Source: Diaphorobacter nitroreducens (GTDB taxonomy: Bacteria; Pseudomonadota; Gammaproteobacteria; Burkholderiales; Burkholderiaceae_C). From it: a DNA stretch of 64,000 nt. The stretch is from assembly GCA_003755025.1 (NCBI GenBank), contig RJVL01000007.1, positions 62,001 through 126,000 on the forward strand, given 5' to 3'. Position numbers and translations under genes: made by a program. Positions 51,089 to 59,908 of this stretch are shown here, piece by piece. Position 1 is the stretch's first letter, and each line of letters opens with the position of its first letter. The notes beneath the pieces were generated by a model. It made no database searches and was not told the origin of the DNA. It worked only from the letters and a program-made list of their open reading frames with translations.

Positions 51089-52140
51089 GGCAGTTCTCCA
51101 AGGTGGTTGAGGGACGGGGAAGAAAAGTCGGACTGCGATGGCAGCTCGGGAAACGGCATATCCATCGCGTCCGCCAGTTGGTAGCCCACGCCGTCAAAGC
51201 CGACGACGCGGGCAATGCTTTCGACGTGGCGATTGCGGCCACGGCCAGCGATGTGGATCACCACATTGACCGCCTCGGCGATCAGCGCACGGGGCGGATT
51301 CACCGCCACTTCGAGAATCAGTTGCTCCAGGCGCAGCAGCGCACCCAGCGCGGAGCCGGCATGGATCGTGGCGATGCCGCCGGGATGACCTGTGCCCCAC
51401 ACCTTGATGAGATCCAACGCCTCGGCGCCGCGCACTTCGCCAACGACGACGCGATCCGGGCGCAGGCGCATCGAGGAACGCACCAGCTCGGTCATCGACA
51501 CCACGCCTGCGCGGGTGCGCAGCGGAACGTGGTCGCGCGCCGCGCATTGCAGCTCCACCGTGTCTTCGAGCACCAGCACGCGGTCGCCCGTGGCGGCGAT
51601 CTCGGCCAGCAGCGCATTGGCGAGCGTGGTCTTGCCGCTGCTGGTGGCCCCGGCGATCAGGATGTTCTGGCGCTCGCGCACGGCGCGAACGAGAAAGCCC
51701 GCCTGGGCGCTGGTCATCATCCCGTCGATGACGTACCGCTCCAGCGGGATCACGCCGATGGCGCGCTTGCGCAACGCGAAGGCAGGCCCCGGCGCGGCGG
51801 GCGGCAAGATGCCCTCGAAGCGCTCGCCGGTTTCGGGCAGCTCGGCCGACAGCAGCGGCTGGCCGCGATGCACTTCCGCGCCGACGTGGGCTGCCACCAG
51901 CCGGATGATGCGTTCACCGTCCGCTTCGGACATCTCCACGCCCATCGGCGCACGGCCTGATGAAAGCCGATCCACCCATAGCGTCCGGTCGGGATTCAGC
52001 ATGACTTCAACCACGTCCGGGTCTTCGAGCGCGGCGGCGATCAGCGGCCCCATCGCCGTGCGCAGCATCTGGATACGGCGATCCATCGAAGTCGCAGCGG
52101 ACGAACGTGGTTCGGGCGGGATTTTCGGCACCGCGCTCAT
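51085..52140 (-). CDS. trbB: TrbB, VirB11-like T4SS ATPase
   Basis: 351 residues from the ATG at 52140 (M-S-A-V-P-K-I-P-P-E). Secretion-ATPase motifs: Walker A G-A-T-S-S-G-K-T-T-L-A (about residue 165), E-D-T-V-E-L-Q (Asp box), R-L-R-P-D-R-V-V-V-G-E-V-R-G-A-E (Walker B) and G-H-P-G-G-I-A-T-I-H-A (His box). The hexameric ATPase energises pilus assembly and substrate switching. Both ends overlap neighbours by four bases. Confidence 0.93.
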   Translation of the reverse strand: MSAVPKIPPEPRSSAATSMDRRIQMLRTAMGPLIAAALEDPDVVEVMLNPDRTLWVDRLSSGRAPMGVEMSEADGERIIRLVAAHVGAEVHRGQPLLSAELPETGERFEGILPPAAPGPAFALRKRAIGVIPLERYVIDGMMTSAQAGFLVRAVRERQNILIAGATSSGKTTLANALLAEIAATGDRVLVLEDTVELQCAARDHVPLRTRAGVVSMTELVRSSMRLRPDRVVVGEVRGAEALDLIKVWGTGHPGGIATIHAGSALGALLRLEQLILEVAVNPPRALIAEAVNVVIHIAGRGRNRHVESIARVVGFDGVGYQLADAMDMPFPELPSQSDFSSPSLNHLGELP

Positions 52141-52601
52141 GACGCGCGCTCCTGCGCTTGCGTGGCCGCCGCCGCGTCCTCCATTCGCATCGGGTCGGGA
52201 TGCAGTTCCTCCACCACGTCGCGCACCAGGCTGCGGCCCCGCAGCAGGTGGCGGCCAAGCTGCTCGGTGAACTGCTCGAAGCGCGCTTTGCCCTGCGCGC
52301 GTGCCGCGTCTTGGTGCGCCTCGGGAACCGGCGTGCTCACGGTCAGGTAGTAGCGGATGAACAGAGCCAGCGTCTCGATGGCGATGTTCTGGTCGCGCTC
52401 CATGCGCTCGGCCTGGCGCGACAGACGATCCAGCCGCTTGGCAATCGCCGCTTCGCGCTGGTCGGCCGCATCGGGCGACAGCCACGATGCGAGCGCCGCC
52501 GCGACGATGGACGACTTGGACACGCCTTTCTTGGCGGCCAGCTCGTCCAGGCGCTTGGCGTGCTCGTTCTGGATGAACAGATTGAGGCGGTATTGGCTCA
52601 T
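52137..52601 (-). CDS. Ribbon-helix-helix (CopG-like) protein of the tra/trb cluster
   Basis: 154 residues. M-S-Q-Y-R-L-N-L-F-I-Q-N-E-H-A-K-R-L, then K-G-V-S-K-S-S-I-V-A-A-A-L-A forms a ribbon-helix-helix domain. A long helical C-terminal region follows (R-L-D-R-L-S-R-Q-A-E-R-M-E-R-D), possibly a coiled coil. It occupies the place of the CopG-type gene between traG and trbB in Tn4371-like elements, and may regulate the operon or act as an accessory protein of TraG. Overlapped at both ends by ATGA junctions. Confidence 0.87.
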   Translation of the reverse strand: MSQYRLNLFIQNEHAKRLDELAAKKGVSKSSIVAAALASWLSPDAADQREAAIAKRLDRLSRQAERMERDQNIAIETLALFIRYYLTVSTPVPEAHQDAARAQGKARFEQFTEQLGRHLLRGRSLVRDVVEELHPDPMRMEDAAAATQAQERAS

Positions 52602-54607
52602 AGGTCGATTCCGTCGTTGGGGTTCAGCGATGCCAGCCGGGCCGTGCGCTGCATGGCCGGATCGAGCTGGCGAGGAAGTGGAAGCGGAAGGTCGTCGTCG
52701 TCATCGAGCAGCCCAAGGTCGGCCACGGGCGCGGCCAGCCCGGGGTCGTAGGCGACGGCCTCAGTTAGCTCGGGCTGACGGCGTGGGCCGCCGTCGTCGG
52801 CCGAACCCAAGTTCTCCAGGCCATCGGCAGATGCCGTGGCAGACGCTGCGGGCACCGACGGAATCGCCAGCCCGCTCCAGTCGTCGGGCCGAGACGGCGG
52901 CGTGTCTGCGTACAGCCCGTCCGCCAGCGTGGGCGGGGGCAGCACGCGCCGCTTGAAATTGGCGTCCGCGTAATAGCGCAGCTTTTTGGCCTTGATCGGC
53001 GCCACACTGGAGACCATCACCACCGCTTCATCGGGTGGCAGTTGCATGACTTCGCCCGGCGTCAGCAGCGGACGGGCCGTTTCCTGGCGCGACACCATGA
53101 GGTGCCCCAGCCACGGCGCCAGCCGGTGGCCGGCGTAGTTGCGCTGCGCGCGCAGTTCGGTCGCGGTGCCCAGCGTCTCGGAAATCCGTTTGGCGGTACG
53201 TTCGTCGTTCGTGGCGAACGTCACGCGCACATGGCAGTTGTCGAGGATCGAATGGTTCTGCCCATACGCCTTGTCGATCTGGTTGAGCGACTGCGCGATG
53301 AGGAAACTGCGGATGCCGTAGCCGGCCATGAAGGCCAGCGCCGTCTCGAAGAAATCGAGCCGCCCGAGTGCCGGAAACTCGTCGAGCATCAGCAACAGCT
53401 TGTGGCGACGCTCGATGCCGTCGGAGCCATCGAGTGATTCCGTGAGCCGCCGCCCGATCTGGTTGAGGATCAGGCGAATGAGCGGCTTCGTCCGCGAAAT
53501 GTCCGAAGGCGGAACCACCAGATACAACGACACCGGATGCTCGGCGGCGATCAGGTCGGCGATGCGCCAGTCACAGCGCGATGTGACTTCGGCCACCGTG
53601 GGATCGCGGTACAGGCCGAGGAACGACATGGCGGTGCTCAACACGCCGGAACGCTCGTTCTCCGACTTGTTGAGCACTTCGCGCGCAGCCGAGGCCACGA
53701 CCGGATGCGTCCCATCGCCGAGATGCGGCGTGGTCATCATCCGATGCAAGGTCAGCTCGAATGGGCTGGCTGGATCGGAGAGGAAGTTGGCGACGCCGCG
53801 CAGCGTCTTGTCCTCGCCCGCGTAGAGCACATGCAGGATGGCGCCGACCAGCAGCGCGTGCGAGGTTTTTTCCCAATGGTTGCGCTTCTCCAGCGCGCCT
53901 TCGGGATCGACCAGGATGTCCGCGATGTTCTGCACGTCGCGCACTTCGTGCGCGCCGCGCCGCACCTCCAGCAGCGGGTTGTAGGCCGCCGACTGCGCAT
54001 CGGTCGGGTTGAACAGCAGGCAATGCGAGAAGCGCGAGCGCCAGCCTGCGGTGATGCTCCAGTTCTCGCCCTTGATGTCGTGGATGACGGCCGATGCTAG
54101 CCAGCTCAACAAAGTGGGCACCACCAGGCCCACGCCCTTGCCCGAGCGCGTAGGCGCGAAGGTCAGGACGTGTTCCGGACCTTCATGCCGCAGGTACTGG
54201 CGGTCGTGCTGGCCGAGGAACACGCCGGCCGGCTGCGTGAGGCCCGCCTTGCGAATGTCCTGCGCGTTAGCCCAGCGCGCAGAGCCGTAGGTGGTGACGA
54301 GGCGCGCTTGGCGCGAACGCCAGACCGACATGGCGATGGCAACGCCCACGGCGGCCATACCGCTGGCGCCCGCAATGGTGCCGCCAGTGTCGAAGACCTC
54401 CGGCGCATAGGCGCCGAAGAAGAACCACCACTCAAACAGCTTCCACGGGTGGTAGATCGACGTGCCAAGGAAGTCGAACCAGGGCGAGCCAAGGCGTACT
54501 TGATAGCCAAGGGCCGCTGCTGTCCATTGTGTGGCGCCCCACACGCCGGCGATCACGGTGCCGAATACGACGGCGATCTGACCGAACAGCACGTTCGTCC
54601 CTTGCAT
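52598..54607 (-). CDS. traG: TraG, VirD4-like type IV coupling protein
   Basis: 669 residues. Two N-terminal membrane segments (Q-I-A-V-V-F-G-T-V-I-A-G-V-W-G-A and, after the loop, G-G-T-I-A-G-A-S-G-M-A-A-V-G-V-A-I-A-M-S-V). Walker A A-P-T-R-S-G-K-G-V-G (about residue 152) and Walker B L-L-M-L-D-E-F-P-A-L-G (about residue 407), then the coupling-protein motif L-I-A-Q-S-L-N-Q-I-D. It brings the relaxase-DNA complex to the secretion channel. It is the first gene of the cluster in the direction of transcription and starts the series of overlapping genes; the promoter should lie in 54608-54849, which holds no other gene. Confidence 0.93.
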   Translation of the reverse strand: MQGTNVLFGQIAVVFGTVIAGVWGATQWTAAALGYQVRLGSPWFDFLGTSIYHPWKLFEWWFFFGAYAPEVFDTGGTIAGASGMAAVGVAIAMSVWRSRQARLVTTYGSARWANAQDIRKAGLTQPAGVFLGQHDRQYLRHEGPEHVLTFAPTRSGKGVGLVVPTLLSWLASAVIHDIKGENWSITAGWRSRFSHCLLFNPTDAQSAAYNPLLEVRRGAHEVRDVQNIADILVDPEGALEKRNHWEKTSHALLVGAILHVLYAGEDKTLRGVANFLSDPASPFELTLHRMMTTPHLGDGTHPVVASAAREVLNKSENERSGVLSTAMSFLGLYRDPTVAEVTSRCDWRIADLIAAEHPVSLYLVVPPSDISRTKPLIRLILNQIGRRLTESLDGSDGIERRHKLLLMLDEFPALGRLDFFETALAFMAGYGIRSFLIAQSLNQIDKAYGQNHSILDNCHVRVTFATNDERTAKRISETLGTATELRAQRNYAGHRLAPWLGHLMVSRQETARPLLTPGEVMQLPPDEAVVMVSSVAPIKAKKLRYYADANFKRRVLPPPTLADGLYADTPPSRPDDWSGLAIPSVPAASATASADGLENLGSADDGGPRRQPELTEAVAYDPGLAAPVADLGLLDDDDDLPLPLPRQLDPAMQRTARLASLNPNDGIDL

Positions 54608-54849
54608 GACCTGGCCTCCGATTTCTCCTGCGCTGATTCCTTATGGAAATCGCGGCACAGGAACGTGCCGCAGGCGTCAGGATCGGTGCCGGGTCAGTGC
54701 CGGTCAAAGGCCGTTATGGCGGGGATTGAGGCTGAAAGAGCCAGATTTCGCGCGGAAGCGAAAGCAATAGAAACACCACAGACGCGAGCGCGTTACGGCG
54801 TGGTGAGGTATCAGCGAGAACTTCGTGCTGTGAAACGGCGGCAAGGAAG

Positions 54850-55077
54850 TTACTTGGATTTTTTCTCAGGCCGATCACCGAAGAAACGCCGGTTGGCGGC
54901 TTCCGCCGCACGCAAGCAGAGTTCGTCGCCGACCTTCGAGCGATCTTCCTTGCATTGGCGCTGAATCTCCTTGATGCGGTCGGGATTGGCGACGAGCGTG
55001 TCCACGGATTCCGAAGGTTGAGAGGGGCCACATGCAGTCAAGGTGGCGGCCAGCATCAGCAACATCACGTTGTTCAC
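54850..55077 (-). CDS. eexN: EexN-family entry-exclusion lipoprotein
   Basis: 75 residues from a GTG after AAAGGA. Lipoprotein signal M-L-A-A-T-L-T-A-C-G, then S-V-D-T-L-V-A-N-P-D-R-I, Q-R-Q-C-K, and C-L-R-A-A-E-A-A-N-R-R-F-F-G. These are the EexN signatures (two conserved Cys and A-N-R-R-F). It blocks conjugative entry of related elements at the recipient surface. It stands alone between lysR and traG. Confidence 0.85.
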   Translation of the reverse strand: MNNVMLLMLAATLTACGPSQPSESVDTLVANPDRIKEIQRQCKEDRSKVGDELCLRAAEAANRRFFGDRPEKKSK

Positions 55078-55090
55078 GGTTCCAATCCTT

Positions 55091-56017
55091 TCATCGGGTG
55101 GATCGGGGATTCCCGATACTGCTCAGAGGTTCTGCTGAATCAATGGAGGCTACCCGGTCGATGAATCGGGCCAACATCTCTGGAGCCTCCGTATCCCGAC
55201 ACAGTAGATAGGTCGTCAGCATTGGCGGTTTACCCGCCAACGGCCGAGCCACTACACCAAGCTCACGGCTGGACGCAACGTGTGCCGCTCCGGCCAAGCC
55301 CAAGGCCAGCCCGGCGGAAACCAAGGTCATCATGAGGTCAAAAGAGGCAACGTGCTGAACTATGAGCGGCTCCCGTTCGTACTTGCGCAAGATTCGATCG
55401 ACCTGACGTGCATGCCCTTCGCAAATCGACGGGTCGCCCAGCACCAGCGGGTAGTGCAGAACCTCCTCCAGCGGAATCTGCTTGAAGGCCAGAACGGGAT
55501 GGCGAGCTGGCACCGCCACCATCAACTCATCCTCCCAAGCAGGTGTGACCACGATGCCATCACCTACGTCTTCGGCCATCGAAAATCCTGCGTCGTATAG
55601 CTCATCGTGCAGACCCTTGATTTGCTGGGCCATCGAAACTTCAAATAACCGAACCTCGACCTCGGGGTCTTCTTCGCGGCACTGCGCAAGTAGCGCCGGC
55701 AAGCGGGATGGCGTGATGCCATCGGACAAGGCAATGCGCAATTGCCCGTGATAGCCATTGGAGGCAGACCTGACGCTATCGCGTGCTTGCTCCAGCGCAG
55801 CGAAGATGCGCGGTACGTGCTCCAACAGTAATCGACCCGCACGGGTCAATTGCGTGCTGCGGGTAGTACGAACGAACAGGCGCGCACCAAGGTCTTCCTC
55901 CAGCTCCTTGATGGTGCGAGATAGCGGCGATTGGTCGATGTGTAACCGTTCAGCAGCCCGAGCAAAATGAAGCTCTTCCGCGACTGCGGTAAAGCATCGA
56001 AGGTGGCGTAACTCCAC
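55091..56017 (-). CDS. LysR-family regulator next to the conjugation cluster
   Basis: 308 residues from a GTG at 56017, chosen because it starts the canonical V-E-L-R-H-L-R-C-F-T-A-V-A-E-E and has AGGAAGG upstream; the longer frame reads through non-conserved sequence. The helix-turn-helix (H-F-A-R-A-A-E-R-L-H-I-D-Q-S-P-L-S-R-T-I) is followed by an effector domain. LysR genes occur at this place in Tn4371-family elements. An almost perfect 28-bp palindrome lies 141 bases upstream, shared in sequence type with sites at phaC and tetR. Confidence 0.87.
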   Translation of the reverse strand: MELRHLRCFTAVAEELHFARAAERLHIDQSPLSRTIKELEEDLGARLFVRTTRSTQLTRAGRLLLEHVPRIFAALEQARDSVRSASNGYHGQLRIALSDGITPSRLPALLAQCREEDPEVEVRLFEVSMAQQIKGLHDELYDAGFSMAEDVGDGIVVTPAWEDELMVAVPARHPVLAFKQIPLEEVLHYPLVLGDPSICEGHARQVDRILRKYEREPLIVQHVASFDLMMTLVSAGLALGLAGAAHVASSRELGVVARPLAGKPPMLTTYLLCRDTEAPEMLARFIDRVASIDSAEPLSSIGNPRSTR

Positions 56018-56157
56018 TTCTGCCCTTCCTAGCGTTTCAGATCGTCCACGTCCCGTGGGATGCAGCCGGATGCTCCACGCATGTGAGAACACCAAGAACG
56101 CTGTCCTTCCAAACCGAAAATGCCCAAGGTGCGATGCAAGTGATTCAGCCAAGACTG

Positions 56158-56185
56158 CATAGTAAGTGATATATTACTTACTATG
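56158..56185. promoter_or_regulatory. AGTAA/TTACT palindrome between lysR and the hydrolase gene
   Basis: A 28-base palindrome with left arm CATAGTAAGT and right arm ACTTACTATG, matching at 26 of 28 positions. It is the longest of three related sites (the others at 62996-63009 and 63263-63282). It is a likely operator, probably for the TetR protein encoded at 63298. Confidence 0.65.
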
Positions 56186-56208
56186 CTTCGGAAAATCAAT
56201 GACTAAAT

Positions 56209-58236
56209 TCACCGTTGGACTGGGCAGCTCCCTCCCCGGACGGAAGACGAATCAGCGGCTGTCAACCGATGCTTGGAAATATCTTCGCGCAGGATTCGCC
56301 GGATTTCGACGATGGATGCGGCGGTTTCCTGCACGCTGTGTCCGGACACGATGATTTTTTCCGACTCGGCGCCATCCAGATGCGCGCTTCGATAGGGAAC
56401 CAAACCATCGTCCGATTCAGCGAGAGGACCGTTAGCCTGCCGCCTCGCAACGATCGAGTGATAAGCCACCTGATCCGAGATTGGAAGCTCGCTCGTAGCT
56501 TTGACGAAGGGGTCGTTTTCGTCGAGTTGGTCAATGCTGTTGGGGATGTTCTGCAAGATCGTGGCGTGTGCCGTGGTCTCCGCGCGCGCCGGGAAGGCGT
56601 CGCCGAGGGTTGACAGCAGCGTCAATGGCAAGCGGATCAATCCGGCAACCCAACGCCCAAGTCCTTGTCCGGCAACCACGGTTCCACGGTGCGGTGTGGC
56701 AACGAATACCACGCGATCAACACCTGGAAATGGCCGAAAGCGCAAAAGAGGGTCAAGTTGAGAGCGGGTGCTCCCAAGACGATCCAGATCGATCCTGGGG
56801 TCCGATGCGGCCCACTTCCACAGTTGCTGGTCAGCCGTGGAGACCATCAGCCGCGCCAGCATTCCTCCCATGCTGTGACCAATCAACACCAGCCCGTGGG
56901 AAGCCAAGGTTTCCTCATCAGGGTCGAAGTGATGCAAAGCGGCCGCCAGAACTTGGCGGATTGCTGCATGACTGGCTGGTACAGGCATATTCGTGGGGTA
57001 ATAGACCTCCCACACTTGGAATTCGCATCGCAGCTCTTCATCGGCCAGAAGCTCATTGGCAACGTTGACCCATGCTTCGGGGCTGCTCGCCAATCCATGC
57101 ATCATCACGATGATGCGCCGCCGCGGGTCGAACGGCTGCATCAGATACAGATGCGGGTGATCGATGCCACGCTCACGCCCAAACAACCCTCGCACGGATT
57201 GCTGGTTGAACCCCGAACGCGCCAACCACAAGCCGTAGCCAGCCGTAAAGTTACCAGCCAGCGGAACGCGTTGGCCGTGGAGTTGCAAATAGTCCTGGAC
57301 CAGGGGGTCATACACACCGACGATGAGTTCATGCGAGGCAAGCAGCTCATCGACGGTGAGTGCATCAAAGCGAAGCACTACCGTCACGTTGGGCGTTGGC
57401 ATTTCGCTCCAGGCGGGAAATGTCCTCGGGCGCTCGTTGCCGGCGGGAGACCCGTCTGAGTCGTTCAGTGATATTGGCTCTGCATCCGTTACGGCCACCA
57501 ATTCGGCACCCAAGCCATCCCTGCGATAGATGCCGCGCAGGCCTTGGAATGCCAGAACGTTCGCAGGCAGCAACTCGCGTGGCGTGGTCGCATCATTGGG
57601 CAGCCGGGCGTTCAAGTCGACTCGCAAAACCCAGTCACCCAAGCGGAATACCGCTTTGGCTCCGCCAGCATGCGCACGAAGTGCTTGGTGCTGTAGGCCA
57701 AACAATTGCGTGACCGTTTTTTGCACCGCGTAGTTGTACCAATCGCGCACCTGCGTCTGCCGCTCCTCAAACGCGCGCTCGCCGGGCGAGCGCCCAGTGA
57801 AAAAGAGATACGCGTAAGCGTGCCGAGCTGTCTCGATCCAAGCGGAAGTAGAAGCGGTGCGACTGTTTGGGACTGTTGTCGAGATCGACATGGCATGCTG
57901 CAGCCATAGTTCAGCCAGTGCCGACAACCTGGTTTCTCCATCCAAGTCCTTCATCATGGTCAACGCCTCGATACAAGTGAGCGAGGCGTTCGCTGCGCAG
58001 GCCCGTTCATCGAGCCCGGTAACGCGAATCGTCTGCACGGTCAGGGCGCTGAGTTTGCCTTTGCCGAGGAGATCGCCGCGTCGTAGGGCGACGTATTCAT
58101 CCGGCGTCATCGCGCGTACAGCGACAGAAGGTTTGAATTCACTGACAACCGCGCAACCACCGAGCGCAAACGCGGCAGCGATCACGATCAACCATCGCCA
58201 GAAAAATGCAAGGATCACGTGGATTACGTGGATCAT
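56209..58236 (-). CDS. Lipoprotein with alpha/beta-hydrolase (lipase-like) domain
   Basis: 675 residues. Lipoprotein signal with L-G-G-C-A (lipid Cys about residue 28). Residues 30-360 have no recognised domain. The C-terminal half is an alpha/beta hydrolase: oxyanion strand R-I-I-V-M-M-H-G-L-A-S-S-P-E-A-W, nucleophile elbow V-L-I-G-H-S-M-G-G-M-L, D-D-G-L-V-P-Y (catalytic Asp) and I-V-S-G-H-S-V-Q (catalytic His). The complete triad suggests an outer-membrane or periplasmic esterase or lipase. It ends the PHB cassette, 73 bases after the transferase gene. A depolymerase or oligomer esterase role is a guess. The start at 58236 lacks a clear ribosome-binding site. Confidence 0.78.
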   Translation of the reverse strand: MIHVIHVILAFFWRWLIVIAAAFALGGCAVVSEFKPSVAVRAMTPDEYVALRRGDLLGKGKLSALTVQTIRVTGLDERACAANASLTCIEALTMMKDLDGETRLSALAELWLQHAMSISTTVPNSRTASTSAWIETARHAYAYLFFTGRSPGERAFEERQTQVRDWYNYAVQKTVTQLFGLQHQALRAHAGGAKAVFRLGDWVLRVDLNARLPNDATTPRELLPANVLAFQGLRGIYRRDGLGAELVAVTDAEPISLNDSDGSPAGNERPRTFPAWSEMPTPNVTVVLRFDALTVDELLASHELIVGVYDPLVQDYLQLHGQRVPLAGNFTAGYGLWLARSGFNQQSVRGLFGRERGIDHPHLYLMQPFDPRRRIIVMMHGLASSPEAWVNVANELLADEELRCEFQVWEVYYPTNMPVPASHAAIRQVLAAALHHFDPDEETLASHGLVLIGHSMGGMLARLMVSTADQQLWKWAASDPRIDLDRLGSTRSQLDPLLRFRPFPGVDRVVFVATPHRGTVVAGQGLGRWVAGLIRLPLTLLSTLGDAFPARAETTAHATILQNIPNSIDQLDENDPFVKATSELPISDQVAYHSIVARRQANGPLAESDDGLVPYRSAHLDGAESEKIIVSGHSVQETAASIVEIRRILREDISKHRLTAADSSSVRGGSCPVQR

Positions 58237-58309
58237 GACCGGGAGCTGCGTACCAGCATCGCAGAATCAACACCTGAAGCGAGCGCGACATTACCCGTGA
58301 AATTGCATT

Positions 58310-59284
58310 TCATACGCGGTTCTCTTTGCCCTGAACAAGAGCACGCTGACGATGCGCCAAGATCAGCGCAATGGCGCATGAGGCTATTCGCGTGCGGCGC
58401 GAGTCCGCGCGACTGGTGAGCACAATCGGCACACGCGCGCCCATCACGATCCCCGCACTGTCGGCTTGGCCCATGTATTCCAGTTGCTTGGTCAGCATGT
58501 TGCCGCTTTCCAGGTCGGGAACGACCAAGATGTCAGCTTGCCCGGCCACGTTCGACTTGATGCCCTTGACGCGCGCGGCATCGGGAGAGACGGCGTTATC
58601 AAAGGCCAGCGGCCCGTCGAGCACACCTCCGGCAATCTGGCCGCGATCGGCCATCTTGCACAGTGCCGCTGCGTCCAGGGTCGAAAGCATGCGCGGGTTG
58701 ACGGTCTCGACCGCCGCCAGGATCGCTACCTTGGGCTCGGCAATGCCGATGGCGTGCGCCAAGTCGATGGCGTTGCGCACGATGTCGGCCTTGATTTCGA
58801 GCGTTGGAGCGATGTTGATGGCGGCGTCGGTGATGATGAAGGGCCGTGGGTAGCTGGCCGTCTGCATGATGTAGCAGTGCGTCAATCGGCGCTCGGTGCG
58901 CAGGCAGGCTTCGGGCGCCAGGATGGCACCCAGGTACTCGTCGCTGTGCAAGCTGCCTTTCATCAGTGCCTGCACCTCGCCCTTGCCAGCCAGCCGGGCG
59001 GCGATGGCCGCTGCAGCGTGGCTGTGCGGCACATCGACGACCTCGCTGTCTCCCAGTTCCAACCCCGTGTCGGCCGCAACGGCACGCAGCTTGCCGAGCG
59101 GCGCCACCAATACTGGCGTGATGACGCCGGCATCGCGCGCGTCCAAGGCACCGCCCAAGCTGAGCGCGTCACAAGGGTGCACCACCGCAGTGCGAACCGG
59201 GGCCAAGGTTTTGACATGGGCGATAAGACGCTCGACACCACTTGGAGGATCGGCGCGAACGCCCTCAGGGGCTTGTTCATTCAT
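58310..59284 (-). CDS. Phosphate acetyl/butyryltransferase family enzyme
   Basis: 324 residues. Family motifs: M-K-G-S-L-H-S-D-E, a histidine-containing R-R-L-T-H-C-Y-I-M, I-I-T-D-A-A-I-N-I-A-P-T-L, G-G-V-L-D-G-P-L-A-F-D-N-A-V-S and the C-terminal D-I-L-V-V-P-D-L-E-S-G-N-M-L-T-K. It transfers acyl groups between CoA and phosphate. Length and the G-P-L-A-F-D-N-A-V-S motif fit the phosphotransbutyrylase-like branch as found in stand-alone Pta-like proteins of PHB gene clusters. It would supply or drain acetyl-CoA/butyryl-CoA. No acetate or butyrate kinase gene is adjacent. It starts inside the universal stress gene (8-base overlap). Confidence 0.85.
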   Translation of the reverse strand: MNEQAPEGVRADPPSGVERLIAHVKTLAPVRTAVVHPCDALSLGGALDARDAGVITPVLVAPLGKLRAVAADTGLELGDSEVVDVPHSHAAAAIAARLAGKGEVQALMKGSLHSDEYLGAILAPEACLRTERRLTHCYIMQTASYPRPFIITDAAINIAPTLEIKADIVRNAIDLAHAIGIAEPKVAILAAVETVNPRMLSTLDAAALCKMADRGQIAGGVLDGPLAFDNAVSPDAARVKGIKSNVAGQADILVVPDLESGNMLTKQLEYMGQADSAGIVMGARVPIVLTSRADSRRTRIASCAIALILAHRQRALVQGKENRV

Positions 59285-59840
59285 GTGGTTTTTTTAGCTT
59301 GTTTGCGCGAGTTGGATGCCGGCGTTGCGTACCGGCGTTGTCGCTGGCCTCGACTGGCGTCCGTGCGGCTGAGCGTGTCTGGTCACCATCTCGGCTCGAC
59401 TGGCGCACCAGCATTACCGGAACTGGTGCGATGCGCGCCACTTGCTCTGCATCGCTGCCCAGCAGCAGCCGGTTCATGCCGCGACGCCCATGGGTGCCCA
59501 GGATGACCAAGTCGCAATCGCTCACCTCGGCCTGCTGTGCGATCTGTTCCGACACGCGTGCGGTGCCGCTTTCAAGCAGCACCGTCTCTGTGGCAATTCC
59601 GTTCCGACGAAGCCGACTCGCAGCTTCATCCAGCAACGCCTGGCCGGCTTCGAGGAAGCGTGGGCGGACATCCTTGATGTAGACCTCGGGACGCTCGAAG
59701 CCCGTACTATGCCGGGTTGGTTCGACGACATGCAGCAAGATCACGGTGGCGCCGCTCAGGCGTGCCAGTTCTGCCGCATGATCGAGGGCCAGGAAGGATG
59801 TGGAACTACCGTCCAGCGGCACCAGAAATCGGGAATACAT
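59277..59840 (-). CDS. Universal stress protein (UspA family)
   Basis: 187 residues from the ATG at 59840 (M-Y-S-R-F-L-V-P-L-D-G-S), with a strong GGAGGA ribosome-binding site. One Usp domain: V-P-L-D-G-S, D-L-V-I-L-G-T-H-G-R-R-G, and L-L-L-G-S-D-A-E-Q-V, giving the G-x2-G-x9-G-S nucleotide-binding pattern. The C-terminal ~45 residues are a basic, low-complexity tail. Usp genes often lie inside such PHB cassettes. It may signal energy or oxygen state. Confidence 0.88.
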   Translation of the reverse strand: MYSRFLVPLDGSSTSFLALDHAAELARLSGATVILLHVVEPTRHSTGFERPEVYIKDVRPRFLEAGQALLDEAASRLRRNGIATETVLLESGTARVSEQIAQQAEVSDCDLVILGTHGRRGMNRLLLGSDAEQVARIAPVPVMLVRQSSRDGDQTRSAARTPVEASDNAGTQRRHPTRANKLKKPHE

Positions 59841-59908
59841 GGAACTCCTCCAGGAGTTGGTGACTGCCGCGTCGGAAACCGCCCGCGAGGGCCGCGGGTT
59901 CTCCCAAC

